Source: Magnetococcus sp. PR-3
GTDB taxonomy: Bacteria; Pseudomonadota; Magnetococcia; Magnetococcales; Magnetococcaceae
Reading direction: 5' to 3'
Length of the DNA: 64,000 nt
Assembly (NCBI RefSeq): GCF_036689865.1
Contig: NZ_JBAHUQ010000017.1
Coordinates: 51,260 to 115,259, forward strand
Shown piece after piece: positions 35,801 to 47,800 of this stretch (its first letter is position 1; every line of letters begins with the position of its first letter). The position numbers and the translations under genes were made by a program. The notes under the pieces were generated by a model, which did not search any database, was not told the origin of the DNA, and saw only the letters and a program-made list of their open reading frames with translations.

Positions 35801-38800
35801 TGTCTGGTGCCTACTTCAACGGCAATATGCTGTTTGAAAAAGGTGCAACCCGTGAATACACCCTGAGCGATGGCAGTAAAAAGACCCTGACCAGCACCCT
35901 GCTGTCGGTGAACGATGTGGCGGGCTTTATTGGGGTGAATGGTCCTTATGTGGAGGATAGCAACGGCGATGGCATGATCACCGAAGCGGACCCCCGTAAT
36001 GAGGATGCTATGGGTGTGGCCATTGATGATGTGGATGGGGCCATCGCCCTATTCCGCACCTCATCTCTGATGGATCCCGCTTTCTATGCGGCAGCCAAGC
36101 TGGACTTTGAAGGGGCCGGTCTGGTGGGGCTGGAGGCGGGGCTTGAGCTTGAGGCCAATGAGCTGAACCTCGCCTATAACGGCGGCCTGAGCTTTACCAA
36201 CCCTATTGGTACCGTGATCGATTTTGCCACCACCTTTGCCGATGATCCTACCGGTGGTATGGCCATCGGCAGCGGTGGTGAGCCGGTGGTGCTGGACTAC
36301 AGCGATGTGGTGGCCAAGGTACAGGGTCAAGGGGTGGTCTCCTTCCATCCTGGCGGGGTGGAGCTGTTTAGTGCCTCGGTAACCCTAGACTTTACCCTGC
36401 AAGAGGGGCTGCTTAACCTCTTTATGGATGGTCAACTGGCGGTTGGCCCCAGTGACTCCCCCTTGATTGGCTTTAATGCCATGGGGCTGTTGCAGATTAG
36501 CGCCAATGGTGTGGCCACACGTCTGGAGATGAGCCGGGATCAGGGCATCGCTTCCCTGATGCGTATGGATATGGCCATGGCTTTGACCATGAACAGCACA
36601 GGGGATGTGGTGACCTATACGGTCCCCGATGCCTATGTGGATGCTCTGGGTTACAGCAGTGTCAGTATTGATGCCGGTGCCCCCATGCTGGATGGCAGTG
36701 AGGACGATGCAGGCTTCTATATTGCCATTGAAGGGGAGGGTGCGGCCAGTCTGCTGGATACAGTCGATCTGGATGGCCGGGTTCTACTCAAACTGTCAGA
36801 AAGTGGTATTACCGCTGGGTTTGATGCAGCCTACGAATTAGGGCCGCTGGGGTCTATGGATGCCCTGGGTACAGTGAATCTGGGACTGGATGGTATTTAT
36901 GGCAATCTGGCCCTAACCCGTAGTGCTGATCTGGGTGTGTTGGGTAACAGCCTGTTTAGTCTGGATGGTACCTTTAACCTGGAACTTAACCTTACCGCCA
37001 GTGAGCAGTCGGTATTGACCCTGGATATGGATAAAAACTCTGGAACGGTCATTGGGCGCTCCTATGCAACGTTGGCGGCCCATTCGGTTAGGGTAACCGC
37101 CGGTGGTCAGCTATCGGTGCTCAATGCCTTTACCATTACCGGTGGGTATACGTTGCAGGCCTCGGCAGGCAACGGCCTTGACCTAAGCATGGATGGCAAG
37201 GTGAGCCTGGGTGGCTTTGGTGTGCTGTCGGTCGCGGGGGCAGGGGGCATCTTCATGGAGGGTGGCCAGCTGGTCATGGCGGCCAACGTCAACATGGGGG
37301 CCAACAGCTTAAGCATCCCCTCGGTGACGGTGCAGGGTGACTTCTCCATGCAGCTGAACACCAGCCAGAGCACCAGTTACTATGGGGTGTCGGCTGATAC
37401 GGCACGGGTGGCGATTGATGGTACCGTGCGGGTGCTGGGCTTTGAGATGGATGCTGCACTTAGTCTGGGTAAAGAGGGTAGCACCTTCTATGTAAGCCTT
37501 GACCGTCTCTCCATGAGCTTCTTTGGTATGGCCAATATGGAGGTCAGTGGCTTTATCCGTTCAGATGGTACATTCCGTATTGCGGGTGATCTGGGCTACA
37601 ACCTGGGGTTGGGGCCCTTTGATCTGGATGGTGGTATTCGGGTGGACTTCACCCAGGATAGCTTCTGGGGTCAGATCTACGGCAGTGTGGATTACACCAT
37701 CAAGTTCCTGTGGTTCTCCAAAACCATCTCTCTGGCGAATGTGACAGGTGAGCTGAACTTTACGCCGGCCTCTGCATCTGGCTCCATCGGCATCTCCATC
37801 GCCGGTATCAGCCTCTCCGGCTCCATCGGTTGGAGCTGGGGACCAGAACCGGTTATTGCCACTCAAATTGGCGACACCCTGCGCTTAAACATCGGTGCTG
37901 ATGCCGATGCACGGGGTGAAGACTATCTCGATATTATCCACGACAGCTACAACATCACCCATGCGGGCGGCAGTGCAGGTAATGAGAGCCTGACGGTCTC
38001 CTCTCTGGGGCTGACCCAGACCTTCCATGGGGTCTCGAACATTCTGGTGAACGATGCTGGGGAGGGTAATGACAGCATCTACATTGGCCCCGAGGTGCGG
38101 GCCAACGTCAATATGCGTGGTGGTCGTGGGGATGACTCCCTGATCTATGTCGGCTATGGCGATGCCACCCTGTATGGGGATGATGGCAATGACGCCTTGG
38201 TTTCAGGTCGTGGGGATGACTATCTGGATGGTGGCGCTGGAGATGACCATTTGGAAGGGGTGGATGGCAACGATACCTATGTTCTGCACGATGGCGGCAA
38301 TGATACCGCTTTGGGGGGTGCGGGTGATGACACCTTTAGTGTCATCATGGATCGGGCCCATCTGGGGCGCTCCACCATTGATGGGGAGGATGGCAACGAT
38401 CAGGTCACCCTAACCCTGGATCATGGCCAGGAATCGGTGGATTGGAACGGCATGGTCATGGGATATGCCGGGGCCAGCATGAGTTTTAATGACTCGTTGG
38501 AGTACCTGACCGCAAACCATGGTGCTGCCCAGACCATTATCCAAGGCAGCCAAGCTGCCCAGTTGGGGGCTACGGCGGTTACGCTGAACAGCAACCATGT
38601 GCAGGTCGTTAATGATTTTGAGGGTGGGGATTTGACCCTCAACGCCAGCAGTATGGTTGTTGAGGGGGATATGGCGCTGGATAATCTGACCCTGCAACTG
38701 GGGGGGGCTCTTGAGGCCACCGGCCTTTTGGCCGCCAGTGAGACGCTACAGATTAATGCCGGATCCACCATCACTACCGGGGTACTGTCTGCGGCAACCC

Positions 38801-41800
38801 TGAATATGGTGAGCAGTGGTATTCAACAGATCAACGGTACGGTTCAGGTTGGCGATCTTACCTTCACATCAGGGGCTAGCATCACCTTGGTAGGTGACCT
38901 GACGGGTAATGGCACCGTGAGCATGAATGCGGGCGGAGACTTGGTCCTGGCCAATGTACAGGGCGGGGATCTCATCCTGGATGTCGATGGCAACCTGATG
39001 TTGGGTGGGGATCTTGACCTGGCCAATATGAACGCGACAGTGGATGGCACCGTGACGGCAACGGATGATTTCGCCGCTTCTGGTACCGTCACCATGACCG
39101 CTGGCCAGGATGTACAGTTTAATACACTAAACATGCATACCCTGGGTCTTCTTGGCCAAGGTAACCTGCTTATCTCTGGTTTGGCCTCTTTGGCCAATTT
39201 AGGGGCCCAGCTCAGTGGTACCCTGACGACACAGGCCATGCTGACCAGTACAGCTTCCATTCAAATGACAACCGGTGGGGCTATGCATTTAGCCCGTATC
39301 CAGGGGGTCAATGCTGTACTGGATAGCCGTTCAAGCATAACCCTGAATGAAGCGGTGGATCTGACAACCCTTAGCGCCAATGCCGATGCCTCCATTCATG
39401 CCGTTGGTACACTGACTGGCCATGATGTTATGCAGTTCACGGCGGATGGGGCACTGGCGTTTGCACAGGTCAATGGCGGTACACTAAACCTTACCGGTGG
39501 TGCGGATCTACAACTGGGTGGGGCTGTGACACTGGCCAACCTGAGTGTGGATGTGGCAGAAGGTCTACGTGGGGCCTCTTCCGTCGTGGTTAGTGGTAGT
39601 GGTGCGGTCACGGCACGGGGTGGTCATGTTGTTTTTGAGCAGACGCTTAGTGGTGGGGATCTGACCATCTACAGCAGTGGGGATACCCAGTTTGCCGGTT
39701 CGGTGGAGCTGAACAACCTAACCGCTACGGTTGAGGGGGCTTTGAGTGCAGATGCCGCAGTAACGGTGGATGAAACGGCACAGATAACGGTGGCCGGTGG
39801 TGATCTGCGCTTTGATAGTGTGGTAAATGGTGGCAATTTTGCGCTGACGGGCCATGAGGATCTGATTTTTGCCGATGCCGTTGCCGTGACCAACCTCACC
39901 GCGACTTTGGATGGCGGTTTGGCGGTGCAGAGCAGCCTTGAGGTGACCGAACAGGCTGTTTTAACCGCACGGGATGGTGATCAGGTCTTTTCTGGAGCCA
40001 TGTCAGGTGGTCATTTTAACCTGACGGCCAGTGGTGATATCACCTTTATGGGATCGCTGGATTTGAGCACGCTGATGGCCCAGGTTGGCGGTGATCTGCA
40101 GGCTCAGTCGAGCATGACTGCCGCCGGTGATGTAACCCTGTTGGTGGATGGTGCTGTTGTGCTGGATGGCGCTGTTGAGGTGGGGGATCTGTTGCGGGTG
40201 ACCGCGGGTACCCCCACGGCTGAGGTGGCTGGAACACATACCATCACCGTTAACAGCACCATGCAGGCTGGGGGCATAAGTCTGGAAGCCCAAAATGGTC
40301 TTACCCTCATGGATAACCTAACGGTTACCGGCGACTGGCATGTGGCAGGGGATACCGGGGTACTGCGTCTGTTCAGTGCTGAAGGGGCGTTAACTCAAAA
40401 TGTTGGGGTCACCCTAACCGCAGCCGATGGCCATCTCATCGTTGATAGCCGTGGCATTGTTCAACCGCTGCTGACCACCGTAGATGCCGCGACCCTGAAT
40501 AACCGGGGGACAGGGGCTCAAGGGGGTGTAACCCTACGCGAAACCGACAATCTGAACCTGATGACTGTCGATACGGATGATGCTCTGGTGAGCTTGGAAG
40601 GGGATATCTCGGTAGATCTGGCGGCCTATGGCGCCATGCTTACCCTGGTTAGTGGTCGTCTACGTATGGCGGAGAGTGGTCGTACCATAACCCTTCATGC
40701 CGATGAGCTGGATTTCTCATCTGGTGAGGCGATGGTGCAAGGGGCTGGGGATTTGGTGATCCGTACCTCCCACGATGCGGTGGATTACCGTATTGGTAGT
40801 GCCGCGGAAGGGGCAGGGGGTAATGATCTTAGTGTAGGCGATGGTCACTCCTTGGAGATGGATCTCTCCATGACCGACTTTGCAGCCCTTGCCAATGGGT
40901 TTGATTCAATCAGCATTGGTCATACGGCCGCCCATATGACATTTGGCGATCTGGAAAATGCCACCACACTGAAAGCTATTGATGCACCTCGTGTGGTGAA
41001 TGCTCAAATTAAAGATACCACCGAGTTTGTGGCCAGCACCATGCAAGTGCGGGGCGATGTTCAGGCAGGTCATGAAACCCTGACACTCCGTGCCGATACC
41101 CTGCAGATCAATAGCCGTAATGTGCATGATGCGTTGGGTGATCCGGACTCAGGGGTGCAGGCTGGCAGCTTAAACCTAAACGTTGCGGAACAGCTGTTGG
41201 TCAGTGGTTGGTTGACGGCCCAGGACCATATGCAGGTGAACATCCACAGCAGTGATGGTGTGGGTGCGATCCAAGCGGATGACGATGGGGTCAACGCCCT
41301 GACCTTGGATAGTACGGGTCGTATGGTGGTGAACAACGACCAGGGTGTTATGGATATCGACACCAACGCCGGGGTCCGTTTGAGTGGTTTGATGGAGGTC
41401 GAAGGCCAAAATGGTTCGATAGATCTGGATGGTGGTGGGTTCCTGGTTCTGGAGTTGGGTGCGGTGGTTAAAGGAACCGCTGATGGCGCAGACCTGGATC
41501 TCAATGCCGGTGGATTTGTTCACCTGGAGGCGGGGAGTGCTGTCACCGCGGGTGCGGTGTTTGATGAAAATGCCGATGCTTCGATCAGTGGCTACAACGC
41601 TGATATCACCATCACCTCGGGTGGGGATATGTTTGCGGCGGGCTCTTTAACAGCCTCTCGCGGGATCGATCTGGTGGGTGGAGCTTCCATCCATCCCCAT
41701 GCAGACTATTTTGATGGATTAGCTGATACCAATGCCGACCATCCACTGATCGGACAGCGCGGCTTTGGTCTGCTCATCGGCGGTACAGTGACCACCTTGA

Positions 41801-44800
41801 TGGATCAGGCCGACTTAACCTTTACCTCTGGCGATGCTTTGATCATGCGCGGCAACATCGACCTGCTGGGTGAGGATGCCGACCTGACCTTGCAATCGGA
41901 CAGTTGGGTACACTTTGAAGGTCGGGCCAACGTGAGTGGTGATCTTGCCCTGTTAGGTGGGGTGGCGCTGGATGGTACGGACCAAGGGGGCAGCAACAGT
42001 GCGGGTAGCTCTCTGGTGATTATGGCGGGCTCTATCGTCTCTACCCGTGATGCAGGCACCACCGTGACCTTGCAATCCAGCCGGGATATGGATGTGGATG
42101 GTGCGGTGATCGCAGGTGGCCATATCGGTGAACAGGGTGTGACGTATGCCGGGCCAGATTCCAGCATTATTCTAAAAGGTGGGGAGCAGATTCGCCTGAA
42201 CAGTGGTTTGCAGGCTGCAGGACGTGTGAGTATTGAAACCGGTAGTCCGGGTGCGGATGATGGGGGTGTCTCCTTACGTTTGGACAGTGCTGCGGGTATT
42301 ACGGTGTTGGGTGATACCGCCGATAACAGCGGCGCTAAAATTGAGATTACCGGTCACGGCAACCTGGAACTCATGGGACGCATGGTAGCCGGGGCTTCGG
42401 TCAGCCAAACCCGTGATGATGATGGGCAGTTACTCTCTGAGGATTTTGTCTGGAGCAGTGATCCTGGGCTTATCGATATCACCACCAGTGGTCAAGCTTA
42501 TGTGGGGGGCATTACCACCGATATCGATGGTAATGCGGTAGAGATTGGCAGCCGGATGATGGCAGCCTCCAGCATCTCGGTTGTTGGTGGTAGTGCCAGT
42601 GATGAGATCGCGGTGAAAGTAGCAGGCAGTTCGGCGTTGAGCGTAGCCCAGGCTGATGGATCCTTAACCCTGAAAGGGGATCAGGATGTCGAGGTGCTGG
42701 GGCTGCTCATGGCCGGTGGGGAAATTACCGATGTGCGGGATGCCGATGGTAACTTGATGGGGCGTGCGCTCAAGGATGCCGGTGGGGACTCCTCCATTCA
42801 TATTGAAGCAGGTCATCAACTACGTCTTGGGCGCGATCTCAGTGCTGGTCAATCCATTACGTTGATTGGCGGGGACGATCCCCTGGAGGCTGATCCTGCG
42901 GATGGCAGCCCCAACTACTCTGGACGTGGGGTGGTGTTGTATGGCTCTGTCGGTATCGAAACCTGGTCGGATAACAGTCGGATTCAGCTGGATGGTCATG
43001 GGCGTATGGATATTCTGCCTTCTGCCCATCTGCAAGAGATTGAGGCCGAGGATTGGGCTGAACATCAGAGTGGTGTGTTAACTGAAGATGTCACCCTGCT
43101 GGTCGAGGTGGATCGGGGTTCGTACATCGCCCAAGGGTCGGTCGTGATCTCAGCTGCTGCAACGGCAGACAATGTACAACTGGGGGATCTGGCTGACGAT
43201 ATCCAAACCGCTTTGGATCAAGCAACCTACACCATTACAGAGAGTCGCCATCCCGACCATGGAGTGGGTGAGGTTCGTAGCCAGGATGGTACGTTTGAGA
43301 TCAAGCGTAACCAGGGCAAGATGCAGTGGACCGCCTCATCTGGGTTTACACTTTTACACACAGGCTCCAGCCACGCCGATCTGGTGGGGTTAAGCCAACT
43401 GAGTGGTGGTGATGTAGAGTCCAGCCGTCCCTATACCTTGTCGGCCACGGGTGAAGGCTCGGTGGTGGCTCTGGGGTCGGTGGGTGGCGATACTGGTAAG
43501 CTCTACATTGGTGGTAATGTTCTGGCCCATACCGCCATTGAATTGAATGGTGGCAGCTCACCGGATGGCATAGATGTTGACCTGGATTATACCGGTCGCC
43601 TGGAGACCTTAGCGGGCTCTATTGACTTTAACCCCGGTGCGTTGGGGGTTGTAAAAGGTGACATCATTGCCGGTGGAACGGGCTCTGAAGTACGGGTGCA
43701 TTCTGCTGGGGCTCTAGAGCTCTATGGCCATATTGAGGCGGATTCGCGCATCCATCTTTACGCAGGGGATAGCCTGCAATCCGGTGCCACCAGTATTACG
43801 ACCCATGGTACCAGTGATCTGCAAATTACAGGAATAGATGGTGAGATCCGCATTGAGGGGATGAATGACATCAACCTTAACAGCAAGATTGGGGCTGAGG
43901 CTGGAGATCTGGACAAGCTCTCGATCACATCAACCCACGGCTCTTTGACCATTGTTAAAGAGTCTGGACGGTTGGAGACCGACGCTCAGTTGTCCCTGCA
44001 AGGGTACCATGTGGATATGCAAGGGGTAATTGAATCCACGGCTGCAACGGCAGATGGTGATGATTATGAGGTCACCATTCAAGCGACCCATACCGCAGAG
44101 TTGACCGGTTCTCTTGAGCTGGCTGGGGCACTGTCGGTTACGGCCGGACAAAACATTTATCTCTACGATACTCAGTTGGTTGCTGAGGATGCTGGGCAAC
44201 GTATTCTGCTGGACTCTGCTGGGGATATTCAGATCGGTTTGCCCAAAACTGTGGATGGGGTAGACACCATCCGGGTGGGGACCATTCGTGCGGCCGATGA
44301 ACTGAACATACAGGCAGCAGGCACCTTGACCGTTATGGCGGGATCGCAACTGATCACCACTGCAGACGATAGCCAGCTGCTGATCCGTGGCGGTTCCATG
44401 AATCTGGTGGGTGAGGTGCTGGCTGGGGCCCGTATGAATGAGGATGGCAGCTACGGCTGGGCGGGCTCCTCTGCGGATGTTGTACTGAATCTCTCCGATC
44501 AGCTGATTCTTGGTGGTAGCGCTCTGGATGTGGATGGTCATACCATTGATCGTGGTGGTGTTATCCGAGCAACCGGGGTTATTGATATTGATGTGGTGGG
44601 TGGTGCCAGCAGTGCCGCCATGGTGATCAGTGCGGATTCTCTGATCCAATCTGACAGCAGTGGAGAGGGCAGTATTATCGGTGGGGGTGTCTCGACCATT
44701 GATATGGATGCAGATCGGGAGATCCAGATCAATGGTGTTATCCGCAGTATGGATGAGGGTTCCTCTTTAAGTATCGATACCGGTGGCCGTCTGTTGGTTA

Positions 44801-47800
44801 ATGGATTTGTTGAGGCTGAAGATACGGTCAATCTCTCTGCTGGTTTGGCGGGGGCGGTTATCCAACCTCTGGTGCTGAAGGCCATTAACGGCCTTACGGT
44901 GGATGATCAGGATCGTTATGTAGATGGCCTGGGTTATCTGATTGATAGCGATGGTCACTATGTCGATGAAAATGGTATCGCTCTGGCTGATGGGGCTGCC
45001 CCCATTGAAGGGGGCGCACCTGTGCGTCTCTCCGGCGGTACCATCACCACGGGAGCGGCAGGCACTATTAACCTGTCAGCCCAAGGGGATATCTCCATCC
45101 AAGGTGCGTTGGGTGAGTTGCAGATGGTAAATGATGTGCTCAGTGTGAACACGGCACATCTTAATGTGACTTCTGCCTTGGGCACCATTGCGGTAGAGAG
45201 CCGGCTCAATGCCAATAGCAGCATCAATCTACAGGGTAAAACCGTGTTGGTGGATGCTGGAGCCACCGTTAAAGGGCGCCAGGCTGACACCTCAGTTATG
45301 TTGTCCGGTTCGGATGGTGTGTTGGTCATGGGGGCTGTAGGTGAAACCTCCGCAGGGCAGGTGCAAGGTCAAGGGCTGGTCCATATTGATGGGGGTAACC
45401 TCTCGATCCACGGTAAGGTGTTGGGCGAGTCTGCCGAAAGCCGGGTCCTGTTTACCGCGACCGATCATCTAACGCTCAGTGGTCAGGTTATCTCACAAGG
45501 CACCATTGATCTCCGGGCGGGTGTGGGCAGTGGTTGGACGGATGCTCAGTTAACCGCAGCAACGGTAGAGAGTACCACCCTTAGTGGAGGGACCATTACG
45601 ATCCTTGGCGCTGGCCAGTTGGATGGTACAGGGGCCGTGACGGTACAGGCTGGAGAAGCGGTTAACCTGAGCGCTCAGGCTGAAGAATCCGACGAGACTA
45701 AAGAGGTCTTAATTCCGGTTATCATTACAGAAACCCAGACGGTGCAGCGCCCCAGTGGTGAGGTCAACCTAATACCGGATGGCACCATTACCATCACCCG
45801 TGTGGAGTGGGTGGATACCACCGAGGTCGTGGAGCTGGACCAAGTACAGGTACAGACAGGTACCACCACCAATACCATGAGGGTCACCTTGACCCAGGAT
45901 GGTTACTATAACGGCACGACCTTCCGTGAATATTTCATTGAAGGGTCGGACTATAATAATGGGGATATCTCCTGGGGTGGAGCCGGTACACCAACCAGCG
46001 GCACCACCTTTAGTGATCTGTCGGATGCTCAACGCCAAGTTGTTTTAGACACCCTGGGCTATAAGCCCATGTATGACTTTAGCTACGCCAACCCCACCAC
46101 TTGGACCACCGAATATGGTGTAACCTCTCAGAGTAGTTGGACCCCGGATTGGAAGGATAACGGCCATGTTCGGGTGATTATTCCGGTCGATGGTCTGCGG
46201 GACTTCTATGTGGAACTGCCTGATGGGGCTCAGGATGATTTTGTTCGAGCCGTCACCGTGGGTGAAGCCAGCAGTTGGCAGGAGCATGTGGGGACCTACC
46301 GGGAGCATGGTCGTCTGGACTATAGCCAGAATGCCTCCGCCTACACCGCCAGCTATAAAACCTTCTCAGGTTATGAGCCCTACTACAATACGGTCGATGG
46401 CAACGATGAGTGGAATGACACGACCCAGTGGACCACCGATCTGGATGCCATTGATGTGGCGCGCTGGTCGGTGGCGTATGAAGGTAGCGGTTCCCAATCC
46501 TTTACCATCTTTGATGGACGCAATTGGGAGGTTGTCTCGGGGCGTGATCCTGGTTGGGTTAACGATACCAACTGGATCTCTACCACCACCGACCATGCCG
46601 ACAACAGCAAATATGTCACCATTCAGACGGCTTTGAGTAGCCAGGGTGGCAGCTACACCTTTGTGGATGGTTCTTACAGTACTCAATCGACTCATGTGGG
46701 TACTGAGTGGCAGTACAATGCCCGTCAATATGTCGCCTCCACAGGAGGTTTTGCCACCTATGATGATGCCCAGGCTTGGGCTGAAAATTATGGTGGCCCT
46801 AATGGCTCCAGAATGGCCGCCCCCATGACCGAGGCTGCTGCGACCCATCTGATGAACACCTTCCACACCACCCCTTACTATCTGGGCTTGGTGCAAGATA
46901 CCGTCAATGGGGTGCCTGAGGTCTATCGTCTGATCGAGGGCAATCGTTACTATTGGAATGGGTTTAACTATTTGGGTGGTATCCCCTCATCCGCTGATCA
47001 TCCCAGTGCAACGTATGATGGGGTCAATTATATCCATACTGCCAAATTGGACTATCATGTCTTTGGTGTGGATGGACCCAGTGATAAGCCTGACTCTCAC
47101 TATGCCTATGTTATTCAACATAGTGACCCTGCTCTGGATTATTGGGGGTGGTCGGATACTTCATGGGATCGCGGGTATGACACCATTGCTGAAATTAATC
47201 CCTACTGGACCCATGATCTGGCCGTTTATGAAGACTTCTCCAGCTACCAATGGGATTGGACCTCGGTTGACCACAACATTAACGACAACCGTACGACCGT
47301 TATCTTTGATGTCGATGGCTCCACAGACACGGTCTATGGTTGGGAAACCCCGACGGAGACGGTGCATCGCCAAGTAAAAGTGGAGTCCAGCCAGGAAGTC
47401 ACCAACTGGGTAGAACAACCGGTCTATATCACAGAAACGCTGACCACCAGCAAGCGGGTCTTTGAGAGTGCGGGTAACTTTAACTTTGGCTCTTTTGATG
47501 GCAGCTCCATCCACAGTGATGCCGCTTTGACCATTGAGTCAGGTAATCAGGTCACCATTCAAGCGGTTATTGATTCCGATGCAGCGGCTGGAGGGGTCAC
47601 CATTAGCGCCGCTGGGGATATCACCGTGGAGGGGAGTATTCCAGATGGGGCCGATGCTTCGGTACTGGCCGCGCGGGCTGAGATCCATGGGGATACCATT
47701 ACCTTAAACGCTGGGGGCAACCTAACCCTCAAAGATAGCTCCCAACTGGGTACCTCCACCGGTTCTCCGGTGACCGAGCATATCTACCTGACTGCAGGGG

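Larger units (their letters stand above)
24676..36340 (+). repeat. Array of 17 related modules (about 200-250 residues each) in the giant protein
   Basis: Each module has a strand pair like LSGxFxFExGP, often a TGLPxNITD stretch, the marker (S/N)NhxAFVGhxGPYhxD followed by a Ca-loop such as DSDGDGDIDDDD, then AhGLxLxDhxhGhxhhxPT, a KAxxxxVGhVG segment, and P(V/T)IDFxxSFxAED. Marker sites begin near 24950, 25645, 26401, 27151, 27886, 28506, 29122, 29728, 30436, 31133, 31852, 32608, 33358, 34081, 34708, 35308 and 35914. Spacings are about 600-760 bp. The Ca-loop is like EF-hand, dockerin or thrombospondin type-3 loops; I recognise no named family for the whole module. Confidence 0.85.

Noticed and set aside
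24676..36340. Module array as a CRISPR array or tandem DNA repeat
   Set aside because: Units are coding, 600-760 bp long and diverged mainly at silent positions; there are no short direct repeats with unique spacers.
43930..44649. 239-residue minus-strand frame inside the giant gene
   Set aside because: Antisense shadow of the repeat-rich frame with biased composition and no ribosome site or domain.
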